NCBI GenBank assembly: GCA_012719815.1
Contig: JAAXZP010000370.1
Span: 1 to 6,954, forward strand
Direction of reading: 5' to 3'
DNA from: Christensenellaceae bacterium
GTDB taxonomy: Bacteria > Bacillota > Clostridia > Christensenellales > SZUA-584
DNA length: 6,954 bases
The position numbers and the translations under genes are program-made. Positions within the stretch are counted from its first letter, which is position 1. Each line of letters opens with the position of its first letter. This document shows, in pieces, positions 1-5,377 of this stretch. The notes below the pieces were generated by a model. It did not search any database, had not been told where the DNA came from, and worked only from the letters and a program-made list of their open reading frames with translations.

Positions 1-24
1 GAGTCTCTGAGAAGGTCCGGCAGA

Positions 25-1293
25 GTGCGAAAATCCAAAGGCAGGATGCCTGTTGCTGCCGCCATACTGCTGTGGGTCATGGTTGCGGCTGTGCTTTTCC
101 TTGGATTTTATTACCTGAACCAGCATGTGATGACCGTTTACGGCAGCTACGGCTCCTTTATAAGAGCTCTCACCTACGGCATAGTGAACCTGGATGCTTC
201 AGCCGATATCAATACCATCAACGTCAAGATAACGGAATCCAAAACAGAATCCGGCGCTCCCTCCCATACATTTACCGTCATGGCGGACGGAGCCACCAGC
301 GTGCGTTTTTTTCCCACGGGCGATGTATTCGAGATGAAGGACGGCCAGGTCACCTTCGAGGTGCCTGACGAATCCATCGCCCTGTCGCGCGGCGTCCTGA
401 GTTATGACAGCAGCATAATGGTGGAAGACGTCAGCCTGGAGCTGACAGGGGGTAATTCGACGGTCACCTATCCCATCGACCCGTTTAAAATACACCTGAT
501 CAGCTCTGAATATACGCGGGAAAAGCCTGAGCAGGATCAGTCGGTCACTTCGACGGATTCTGTGCTTATCTCCCTCATGGTTGCTCCGGGCGCTACGGTC
601 TTTATCAACAACAACAACTATTCCGACGACATCTCCGACGAAGGCCGGCTCAGCGCTGAGCTTCCGCTCTCGGACGAAGGCGATACGGTGTTTGTGGTGG
701 ATGTGATGCAGCCGGGCCGGCAGGCTGTCAGGGACAAATTCCCCGTCACGAAACAGAAGGAGCCGACGCTGCTGAAACCCGAAGCCGAATACCTGCGCAC
801 CTATACGGATTCGTTCGAATGCCGCGGCATCACCGACCCGGGCGCTACGCTCAGCGCCAAGCTCAATGACAAGACCTTCGCAGGTCTGGTATCGGACGCC
901 GGCGCATATTCCGTGGCATGCAAAGCCGCCGAATACGGCCTGTACAGCGTCACGCTGACGGCTGCTGCCCCAGGCAAGGCGGATACCGTCGCTACCATCA
1001 CGGTAGAGCGGCTGCCCGAAGCCAAGGTGTTTCAGGCGAACGCCCGCAAAATGACACCGGCCAACGCGATCCGCAACGCTGCTTCACTGCTCAACACCGG
1101 TATACGTCTGGACGCCGAAATCGGCGCGGTAACAACCGAGGGTCTGGCGCAGAAGTTCTCCGTGGCCGCGGGCAGCGCAGAGCTTAAGTGCTACTATTAC
1201 GGGCAGACTCCCAAGCTTTCCGCAGGCAGAAAATACACGTTGTACGGCATGATGGACGAAGCGGGAAGTTTCTATGTGATGTTCGTTGAATAG
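25..1293 (+). CDS. Membrane-anchored protein with tandem Ig-like beta domains, function unknown
   Basis: I do not recognise a named family for the whole protein. A basic N-terminus (RKSKGR) precedes one hydrophobic segment at about residues 9-30, which suggests a signal anchor with the rest outside the cell. The remainder is rich in short beta-prone stretches. Residues about 172-243 and 257-328 look like two related Ig-like or glucodextranase-B-like sandwiches, each with a PGAT turn (188-191 and 272-275) followed by a D-x-G turn. Residues 332-422 form a separate C-terminal domain with a Y-x-L-Y-G motif (404-408), possibly OB-like. The start chosen is GTG at 25, with a moderate AGAAGG ribosome site at 10-15. 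However, the same frame is open to base 1 and encodes more basic residues, so the gene may begin outside the window. An ATG at 46 is a weaker alternative. The gene converges on clpX. A role in binding or sensing at the envelope is only a guess. Confidence 0.75.
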   Translation: MRKSKGRMPVAAAILLWVMVAAVLFLGFYYLNQHVMTVYGSYGSFIRALTYGIVNLDASADINTINVKITESKTESGAPSHTFTVMADGATSVRFFPTGDVFEMKDGQVTFEVPDESIALSRGVLSYDSSIMVEDVSLELTGGNSTVTYPIDPFKIHLISSEYTREKPEQDQSVTSTDSVLISLMVAPGATVFINNNNYSDDISDEGRLSAELPLSDEGDTVFVVDVMQPGRQAVRDKFPVTKQKEPTLLKPEAEYLRTYTDSFECRGITDPGATLSAKLNDKTFAGLVSDAGAYSVACKAAEYGLYSVTLTAAAPGKADTVATITVERLPEAKVFQANARKMTPANAIRNAASLLNTGIRLDAEIGAVTTEGLAQKFSVAAGSAELKCYYYGQTPKLSAGRKYTLYGMMDEAGSFYVMFVE

Positions 1294-1319
1294 AGCTGCT
1301 CGTTAAGTTAAGAAACTAA

Positions 1320-1348
1320 AAAGCGCTCCGGAAAATCCGGAGCGCTTT
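1320..1348. terminator. Bidirectional intrinsic terminator between convergent genes
   Basis: A perfect 13-bp stem pairs 1320-1332 with 1336-1348 around an AAA loop, with a GCGCTCCGGA core. On the minus strand it is followed by a run of five T residues and then TTTC, which suits termination of the clpX transcript. On the plus strand it is followed by TTTATTATT, which suits the Ig-like protein gene ending at 1293. The hairpin sits in the 67-base gap between the two stop codons. Confidence 0.88.
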
Positions 1349-1360
1349 ATTATTGTCGCG

Positions 1361-2647
1361 TTATGCGAAGCCTTCCTTTTTGGCTTTGGGCAGCGCCTTC
1401 TGCTGCTTGGAATCCTTTTCGCCCAGTATCAGCATAGGTACCTGAGCACCCCTCACGGTTTCCTTGGTGACAACGCATTTCTTGACGTCGCCGCGCGAAG
1501 GCACTTCATACATCACGTCCAGCATGATGGATTCCAGAATCGCACGCAGACCGCGGGCACCTGTCTTACGCTCGAGCGCGAGTTTTGCAATTTCCGTCAG
1601 GGCATCGTCCTCAACCTCCAGCTGCACGCCGTCCATTTCCATCAGCTTGGCAAACTGCTTAACGAGCGCGTTTTTGGGCTGGGTCAGGATGTTGACCAGC
1701 GCCTGCTCATCAAGCTGGTGCAGCGTGACGATGATGGGCACACGGCCCACAAACTCCGGAATCAGACCGAATTTGATGAGGTCTTCCGGCAATATGTGCT
1801 GATACAGCTCGCCCAAATCCTTTTTCTGGTTAGACACCACTTCCGCACCAAAACCAATCGTCTTGCGGCCGATACGGCGCTCGATAATCTTCTCAAGCCC
1901 GCCGAAAGCGCCGCCGCAGATAAACAGTATATTGGTCGTGTCGATCTGCAGGAATTCCTGGTGCGGGTGCTTGCGCCCGCCCTGGGGCGGAACGCTGGCC
2001 ACCGTGCCCTCGATGATTTTTAGCAGCGCCTGCTGTACGCCCTCGCCCGACACATCGCGCGTGATGGACGGGTTGTCGCCCTTGCGCGCAATCTTGTCGA
2101 TTTCGTCGATATAGATAATGCCGCGCTGCGCACGTTCAATGTCGTAATCGGAAGCCTGTATCAGCTTTAGGAGGATGTTCTCAACATCCTCGCCGACGTA
2201 GCCCGCCTCAGTGAGCGATGTCGCGTCAGCCATGGCAAACGGCACGTTGAGTATGCGCGCCAGAGTCTGGGCGAGCAGCGTTTTGCCGGAACCCGTGGGC
2301 CCCAGCATAATGATGTTACTCTTCTGGAGCTCCACATCGTCCTGTTTGACATCGGAATTGATGCGCTTGTAATGGTTGTATACCGCCACCGCCAGATTCT
2401 TCTTCGCCGCAGCCTGACCGATGACATATTCGTCCAAAGCCGCCACGATCTCCGCCGGCTTGGGTATATCGCTCATATCGAAGGACGAAACGTCCTGATA
2501 ATCCTCCTCAATGATCTCTTTGCAGAGCTCAATGCACTCGTTGCAGATATAAACCCCGGGCCCGGCGACAAGACGCCTCACCTGCTCCTGGGCCTTGCCG
2601 CAGAACGAACACTTCAATTGTTTTTGGTCGTCCATATAGTTGGCCAT
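1361..2647 (-). CDS. clpX: ATP-dependent Clp protease ATP-binding subunit ClpX
   Basis: ClpX is the cytoplasmic AAA+ unfoldase that forms a hexamer, pulls tagged substrates through its pore and feeds them to ClpP. All signature elements are visible in the 428 residues. The N-terminal C4 zinc-binding domain has Cys13, Cys16, Cys35 and Cys38. Walker A is GPTGSGKT (116-123) and Walker B is IIYIDEID (177-184). The pore-1 loop is GYVG (149-152), the pore-2 region is about 197-206, and the RKH loop is 225-227. The IGF tripeptide that docks on ClpP is 264-266. Arg302 in EFVGR is the expected arginine finger, and GARGLR (363-368) is sensor 2. The length is usual for the family, and the lysine-rich C-terminal tail is variable in it. 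The ATG start has a GAGGTGA ribosome site at 2652-2658, inside the 12-base gap after clpP. It is the last gene of the tig-clpP-clpX operon and is intact. Confidence 0.98.
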   Translation of the reverse strand: MANYMDDQKQLKCSFCGKAQEQVRRLVAGPGVYICNECIELCKEIIEEDYQDVSSFDMSDIPKPAEIVAALDEYVIGQAAAKKNLAVAVYNHYKRINSDVKQDDVELQKSNIIMLGPTGSGKTLLAQTLARILNVPFAMADATSLTEAGYVGEDVENILLKLIQASDYDIERAQRGIIYIDEIDKIARKGDNPSITRDVSGEGVQQALLKIIEGTVASVPPQGGRKHPHQEFLQIDTTNILFICGGAFGGLEKIIERRIGRKTIGFGAEVVSNQKKDLGELYQHILPEDLIKFGLIPEFVGRVPIIVTLHQLDEQALVNILTQPKNALVKQFAKLMEMDGVQLEVEDDALTEIAKLALERKTGARGLRAILESIMLDVMYEVPSRGDVKKCVVTKETVRGAQVPMLILGEKDSKQQKALPKAKKEGFA

Positions 2648-2659
2648 AGATTCACCTCT

Positions 2660-3256
2660 TTATTGCTTCCCTTTCCCCTTTGGCGGGATGATTTCGTCAA
2701 TTATCCCGTATTGTAACGCTTCCTCGGCTGTCATGAAATTATCCCGCTCGGTATCCGCGGCTATTTTCTCCACGGGCTGTCCTGTCAGTTCCGCGAGAAT
2801 CGCGTTCAGCTTATTCTTGGTGGCAATGATGTGCTCGGCATGTATCGCGACATCCGTTGCCTGCCCGCGGGCGCCGCCCGAAGGCTGGTGAATCATGATC
2901 TCGCTGTTGGGCAACGCCTTGCGCTTGCCCTTGGTACCAGCCGCCAACAGGAAAGCTCCCATCGACGCTGCCATACCGATGCAGATGGTTACCACATCGC
3001 ACTGGACATACTGCATGGTGTCGTAAATCGCCATTCCGGCAGTCACAGAACCGCCGGGGCTGTTGATGTACAGGAAGATGTCCTTATCGGGATCTTCCGC
3101 CACCAGGAATATGAGCTGCGCCACGACCAGGTCGGCCACGGCGTCAGTTATTTCACCGCTGATAAATACAATTCTGTCCTTGAGCAAACGGGAATAAATA
3201 TCGTAGCTGCGTTCGCCGCGGCTTGTCTGCTCAATGACAAATGGTACCAACGTCAT
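2660..3256 (-). CDS. clpP: ATP-dependent Clp protease proteolytic subunit ClpP
   Basis: ClpP is the serine peptidase that forms the double-heptamer degradation chamber and works with ClpX and, where present, ClpC or ClpA. From the start chosen here the protein has 198 residues, close to the roughly 197 of Bacillus ClpP. The catalytic triad is Ser98 (GMAASMGAF), His123 (MIHQP) and Asp172 (ERDNF). The substrate-binding strand YINSPGGS is at 63-70. The N-terminus MTLVPFVIEQ matches the usual mature ClpP start and has no long propeptide. An in-frame ATG lies 18 bases upstream at 3274, but an AGGAGGT ribosome site falls inside those six codons and is placed to serve the ATG at 3256. I therefore reject the longer form. 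The gene lies 34 bases after tig and 12 bases before clpX, consistent with co-transcription. No defect is visible. Confidence 0.97.
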   Translation of the reverse strand: MTLVPFVIEQTSRGERSYDIYSRLLKDRIVFISGEITDAVADLVVAQLIFLVAEDPDKDIFLYINSPGGSVTAGMAIYDTMQYVQCDVVTICIGMAASMGAFLLAAGTKGKRKALPNSEIMIHQPSGGARGQATDVAIHAEHIIATKNKLNAILAELTGQPVEKIAADTERDNFMTAEEALQYGIIDEIIPPKGKGKQ

Positions 3257-3260
3257 AGCT

Positions 3261-3268
3261 ACCTCCTC
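3261..3268 (-). promoter_or_regulatory. Ribosome binding site that sets the clpP start
   Basis: On the minus strand this reads GAGGAGGT, four bases before the ATG at 3256. It is a near-perfect Shine-Dalgarno sequence. It would be coding sequence (Glu-Glu-Val) if translation began at the ATG at 3274. The shorter ClpP, which starts as the family does, is therefore preferred. Confidence 0.85.
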
Positions 3269-3279
3269 AACCATTTATC

Positions 3280-3285
3280 ATTATA
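3280..3285 (-). promoter_or_regulatory. Possible internal -10 element upstream of clpP
   Basis: The minus strand carries a perfect TATAAT immediately after the tig stop codon. A transcript from it would begin near 3273, leaving a leader of under 20 bases that still contains the clpP ribosome site. No hexamer resembling TTGACA lies 16-18 bases upstream and there is no TGn extension, so this may be chance in an AT-rich gap. Confidence 0.25.
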
Positions 3286-3290
3286 GTATT

Positions 3291-4628
3291 CTATTCGCCG
3301 GAACTATTTTCCTCTTCGGCCTTCTGCTTTTCTTCTTTTTTCTTAGACGCAACCAGTTTCGCGTTTTCGGTCAAAAAAGTTACCGTATTATCATACGCGA
3401 GATTGTCCCGGATATACGCGAGCTCTTCGTCGGATATTGTCTTCTTGTATTCCTCGAAATCCTTTTTCAGGCGTTCAGCCCGCGTTCTGATGAACTCATC
3501 CACCTGCTCATCCGTCGCCGTTATGTTCTCTGCCTTCATTATGGCTTCCACAACAAGCTGCGTCCGGACGGATTTCTCGGCAGATTCGCGGTACTGCGCC
3601 CGGATATCTTCCATTTTGGTTCCCGTCATCTGCAGGTAGTCTTCCAGCCTGATGCCCTGGTACATCATGCTGTACTCCAGCTGCCTTATCTGCTGGTCGA
3701 TCTGGTTCTCGATCATGCATTCCGGCAGATCGATTTCCGCCGTTCCTACAACAGCTTCCAGCACGTTGTTCTGCGTCGCTTCCTTCGCGAACTCTTCCGC
3801 ACGCTCTAAAAGCTTGGCTTTTATGTCCGCGCGGTATTCGTCCATGGTGTCAAACTCGGACACATCCTGCGCGAAATCATCGTCCAGGTCAGGCAATTCC
3901 TTCTGCTTCACGTCGTGCAGCTTGACATGGAATACAGCTTCCTTTCCGGCAAGGTCCTTCGCCCGGTAATTCTCGGGGAAGGTGACGGTCAAATCCTTTT
4001 CCTCGCCTTTCTTCATGCCGACAATCTGCTCTTCAAAGCCCGGAATGAACGTTCCCGAACCCAGCTCTATAATCTGATTATCGGCTGTCCCGCCGTCAAA
4101 CTTAACGCCGTCCACGCTGCCCGAATAATCGATAACGACCTTATCGCCATTCTGGGCTTCGCGGTCCACATCCACCCAGCGGGCGTTGCGCTCCCTGATG
4201 CGCGCAATCTCAGCCTCCACCTGCTCATCCGTCACTTCGGCCTCAACCAGTTCGGCCTCAACGCCCTTGTACTGCCCCAGCTTTACCTCGGGCTTCACAT
4301 ACACTTCGGCTGTATATACGATGCCCTCTTCCTTGCTGATCTTCTCGATGTCGATCTCTGGACGGGATACCGGCACGATATCGAGCTCTTTAACAGCCCT
4401 GGTATAGCTTTCAGGGAACAATATCTCAAACGCGTCTTCATAGAAAACGCCTTCGCCATAATGCCTTTCGATCACTGGCCGGGGCACCTTGCCCTTGCGG
4501 AACCCCTGTACAAAGAACTTGCTTTTATTCTTAAGATATGCCTTTTGCAGCGCGTCCGCGAAATCCTCAGGAGTAACCTCAACAGTCAGCTTCACTTTGT
4601 TTGCGCCAGCGCTCTCCACCTTAGCCAA
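3291..4628 (-). CDS. tig: Trigger factor, ribosome-associated chaperone and prolyl isomerase
   Basis: Trigger factor sits at the ribosome tunnel exit, shields nascent chains and catalyses proline isomerisation. The 445 residues show the full three-domain plan. An N-terminal ribosome-binding domain spans about 1-115, with the signature GFRKGKVP at 42-49. An FKBP-type isomerase domain spans about 155-245, containing GDKVVIDYSG, FIPGFEEQIVGM and KDLTVTFPENY. A long helical C-terminal chaperone domain runs to about 425. The last 17 residues are a charged, probably disordered tail. The start is TTG at 4628, eight bases after a GGGAGGA ribosome site. No ATG is available at the right place, and MAKVESAGANKVKLTVEV aligns with the usual family start. 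It is first in the tig-clpP-clpX operon. A promoter-like sequence and a structured leader lie upstream. Confidence 0.97.
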   Translation of the reverse strand: MAKVESAGANKVKLTVEVTPEDFADALQKAYLKNKSKFFVQGFRKGKVPRPVIERHYGEGVFYEDAFEILFPESYTRAVKELDIVPVSRPEIDIEKISKEEGIVYTAEVYVKPEVKLGQYKGVEAELVEAEVTDEQVEAEIARIRERNARWVDVDREAQNGDKVVIDYSGSVDGVKFDGGTADNQIIELGSGTFIPGFEEQIVGMKKGEEKDLTVTFPENYRAKDLAGKEAVFHVKLHDVKQKELPDLDDDFAQDVSEFDTMDEYRADIKAKLLERAEEFAKEATQNNVLEAVVGTAEIDLPECMIENQIDQQIRQLEYSMMYQGIRLEDYLQMTGTKMEDIRAQYRESAEKSVRTQLVVEAIMKAENITATDEQVDEFIRTRAERLKKDFEEYKKTISDEELAYIRDNLAYDNTVTFLTENAKLVASKKKEEKQKAEEENSSGE

Positions 4629-4636
4629 TGAACTTA

Positions 4637-4643
4637 TCCTCCC
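4637..4643 (-). promoter_or_regulatory. Ribosome binding site for the TTG-initiated tig
   Basis: The minus strand reads GGGAGGA eight bases before TTG at 4628. Its strength and spacing support the unusual TTG as the real start codon. Confidence 0.8.
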
Positions 4644-4658
4644 TCGTTACAAATAACA

Positions 4659-4673
4659 GGCGGCATTGCCGCC
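4659..4673 (-). promoter_or_regulatory. GC-rich hairpin in the tig 5' leader
   Basis: Two perfect 6-base arms (4659-4664 and 4668-4673) of G and C residues flank a 3-base loop. In the tig transcript this would form a compact stem starting about 10 bases after the predicted transcription start and ending about 15 bases before the ribosome site. On the minus strand it is followed by TGTTATTTGT, which is only partly T-rich, so it is a poor terminator. It could protect the mRNA 5' end or act as a weak attenuator. The role is inferred, but the stem is seen directly. Confidence 0.5.
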
Positions 4674-4689
4674 ATCATAAAAATACCGT

Positions 4690-4718
4690 CCTATATCGTA
4701 ACATATTCGCTATTTCAA
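4690..4718 (-). promoter_or_regulatory. Predicted housekeeping promoter of the tig-clpP-clpX operon
   Basis: The minus strand shows TTGAAA (4718-4713), a 17-base spacer and TATAGG (4695-4690), which is 9 of 12 matches to the sigma-A consensus. Transcription would start near 4683, giving a leader of about 55 bases before TTG at 4628. Overlapping weaker alternatives exist, such as TTGCAT-17-TACGAT and a TATGAT at 4728-4723. The exact start is therefore uncertain, although a promoter in this AT-rich gap after a terminator is expected. Confidence 0.5.
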
Positions 4719-4764
4719 TGCAATCATAAAAGCGATTTTGTTTTCTGAAATTTACGAATATGTT
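4700..4764. repeat. Spaced 10-bp perfect inverted repeat in the tig promoter region
   Basis: AACATATTCG at 4700-4709 is the exact reverse complement of CGAATATGTT at 4755-4764. The inner gap is 45 bases and the centres are 55 bp apart. The downstream arm lies inside the spacer of the predicted tig promoter, and the other arm lies about 37 bases upstream of its -35 element. This layout would suit paired operator sites, but no known regulator motif is recognised. The region is AT-rich, so chance is possible. Confidence 0.45.
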
Positions 4765-4801
4765 CCATTTTCGTACATATATAGCCGTACGCCCATTTCA
4801 A

Positions 4802-4834
4802 CAAGAAAACAAAACGGCGGCGCTTAAACGCCGG
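4802..4834 (-). terminator. Intrinsic terminator after the YjbQ-family gene
   Basis: On the minus strand a CGGCG/CGCCG stem (4833-4829 with 4822-4818) encloses a 6-base loop. After two further C residues and a G it runs into TTTTGTTTTCTT. It lies just past the stop at 4848 and should separate that gene from the tig operon. Confidence 0.75.
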
Positions 4835-4847
4835 CCCGCTCTGTCAT

Positions 4848-5264
4848 TTATTCGCCGATAATCTTGATCAATATTTTTTTAGGCCGCCTGCCGTCGAACT
4901 CGCCGTAGAATATCTGCTCCCATGGGCCGAAATCCAGCCGCCCTTCCGTCACCGCGACGACCACTTCGCGGCCCATCACGGTGCGTTTTAAATGCGCGTC
5001 CGCGTTGTCCTCAAATCCGTTGTGCGCGTACTGGTCATACGGTTTTTCGGGCGCCAGCTTCTCCAGCCACCGCTCAAAGTCGGCGTGCAGCCCGCTCTCA
5101 TCGTCGTTGATGAACACCGAAGCCGTGATGTGCATGGCGTTAACCAGGCACAGCCCTTCCCGGATGCCGCTCTCAGCCAGCGCTTTTTCCACTTCGCGCG
5201 TGATGTTGACACACTGGCGGCGCTGCGGGATATTGAGCGTCAGCACTTTACGGTAACTCTTCAT
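4848..5264 (-). CDS. yjbQ: YjbQ/UPF0047 family protein
   Basis: This 138-residue protein has the usual length and pattern of the YjbQ (UPF0047) family, small cytoplasmic beta-rich proteins reported to form trimers. Some members show weak thiamine-phosphate synthase activity, which is why the family is sometimes named secondary thiamine-phosphate synthase. The true role is unsettled. Visible family motifs are MHITAS (44-49, usually HTTA in relatives), INDDESGL (52-59), YAHNGFEDNADAHLK (79-93) and GRLDFGPWEQIFYGEFDG (108-125). His45, His81 and His91 form the conserved histidine set. The ATG start has a GGGAGG ribosome site at 5271-5276, six bases away. A strong promoter lies directly upstream and a terminator directly downstream, so it looks like a single-gene unit between the VanW gene and tig. 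No thiamine genes lie nearby to support a thiamine role here. Confidence 0.9.
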   Translation of the reverse strand: MKSYRKVLTLNIPQRRQCVNITREVEKALAESGIREGLCLVNAMHITASVFINDDESGLHADFERWLEKLAPEKPYDQYAHNGFEDNADAHLKRTVMGREVVVAVTEGRLDFGPWEQIFYGEFDGRRPKKILIKIIGE

Positions 5265-5297
5265 GAACAGCCTCCCTGCAAAAAGTGGATTTTATTC

Positions 5298-5326
5298 ATC
5301 ATAGAACGCATACCCGCTTTTGTCAA
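5298..5326 (-). promoter_or_regulatory. Strong sigma-A type promoter of the YjbQ-family gene
   Basis: The minus strand reads TTGACA (5326-5321), exactly 17 bases, then TATGAT (5303-5298). This is 11 of 12 matches to consensus with ideal spacing. Transcription would begin near 5291, giving a leader of about 27 bases with the ribosome site at 5271-5276. It is the best promoter in the window. Confidence 0.85.
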
Positions 5327-5377
5327 ACATTCACAGCCGCGCACTACGCTTGTAACGGTTGCCATGGCTTTTGAGGC

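Noticed and set aside
22..30. GAGTGC sequence resembling part of a CIRCE element
   Set aside because: The inverted partner TTAGCACTC with a 9-base spacer is absent, and the position is at the beginning of a reading frame.
3257..3274. Six-residue N-terminal extension of ClpP (MVEEVA)
   Set aside because: It contains the Shine-Dalgarno sequence for the downstream ATG and has no counterpart in family members.
3369..3375. GGTCAAA heptamer resembling a CtsR half-site (another copy at 3987-3993)
   Set aside because: CtsR sites need two tandem heptamers about three bases apart, near a promoter. Both copies are single and lie inside the tig coding region.
3915..4631. 238-codon open frame on the plus strand opposite tig
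   Set aside because: It lies wholly opposite a conserved gene with intact domains. Its product shows no recognisable domain and it has no convincing ribosome site. It is a shadow of the GC-rich coding strand, as are the other long frames opposite clpX, clpP and the VanW gene.
4755..4766. Possible LexA (SOS) box, CGAATATGTTCC
   Set aside because: The Gram-positive LexA box has CGAAC and GTTC halves separated by four bases (14 in total). Here the halves are two bases too close and the C is missing, so the fit is poor.
4756..4800. Short 14-codon frame on the minus strand in the tig upstream region
   Set aside because: It lacks a ribosome binding site, lies upstream of the predicted transcription start and has no attenuator-like amino-acid content.
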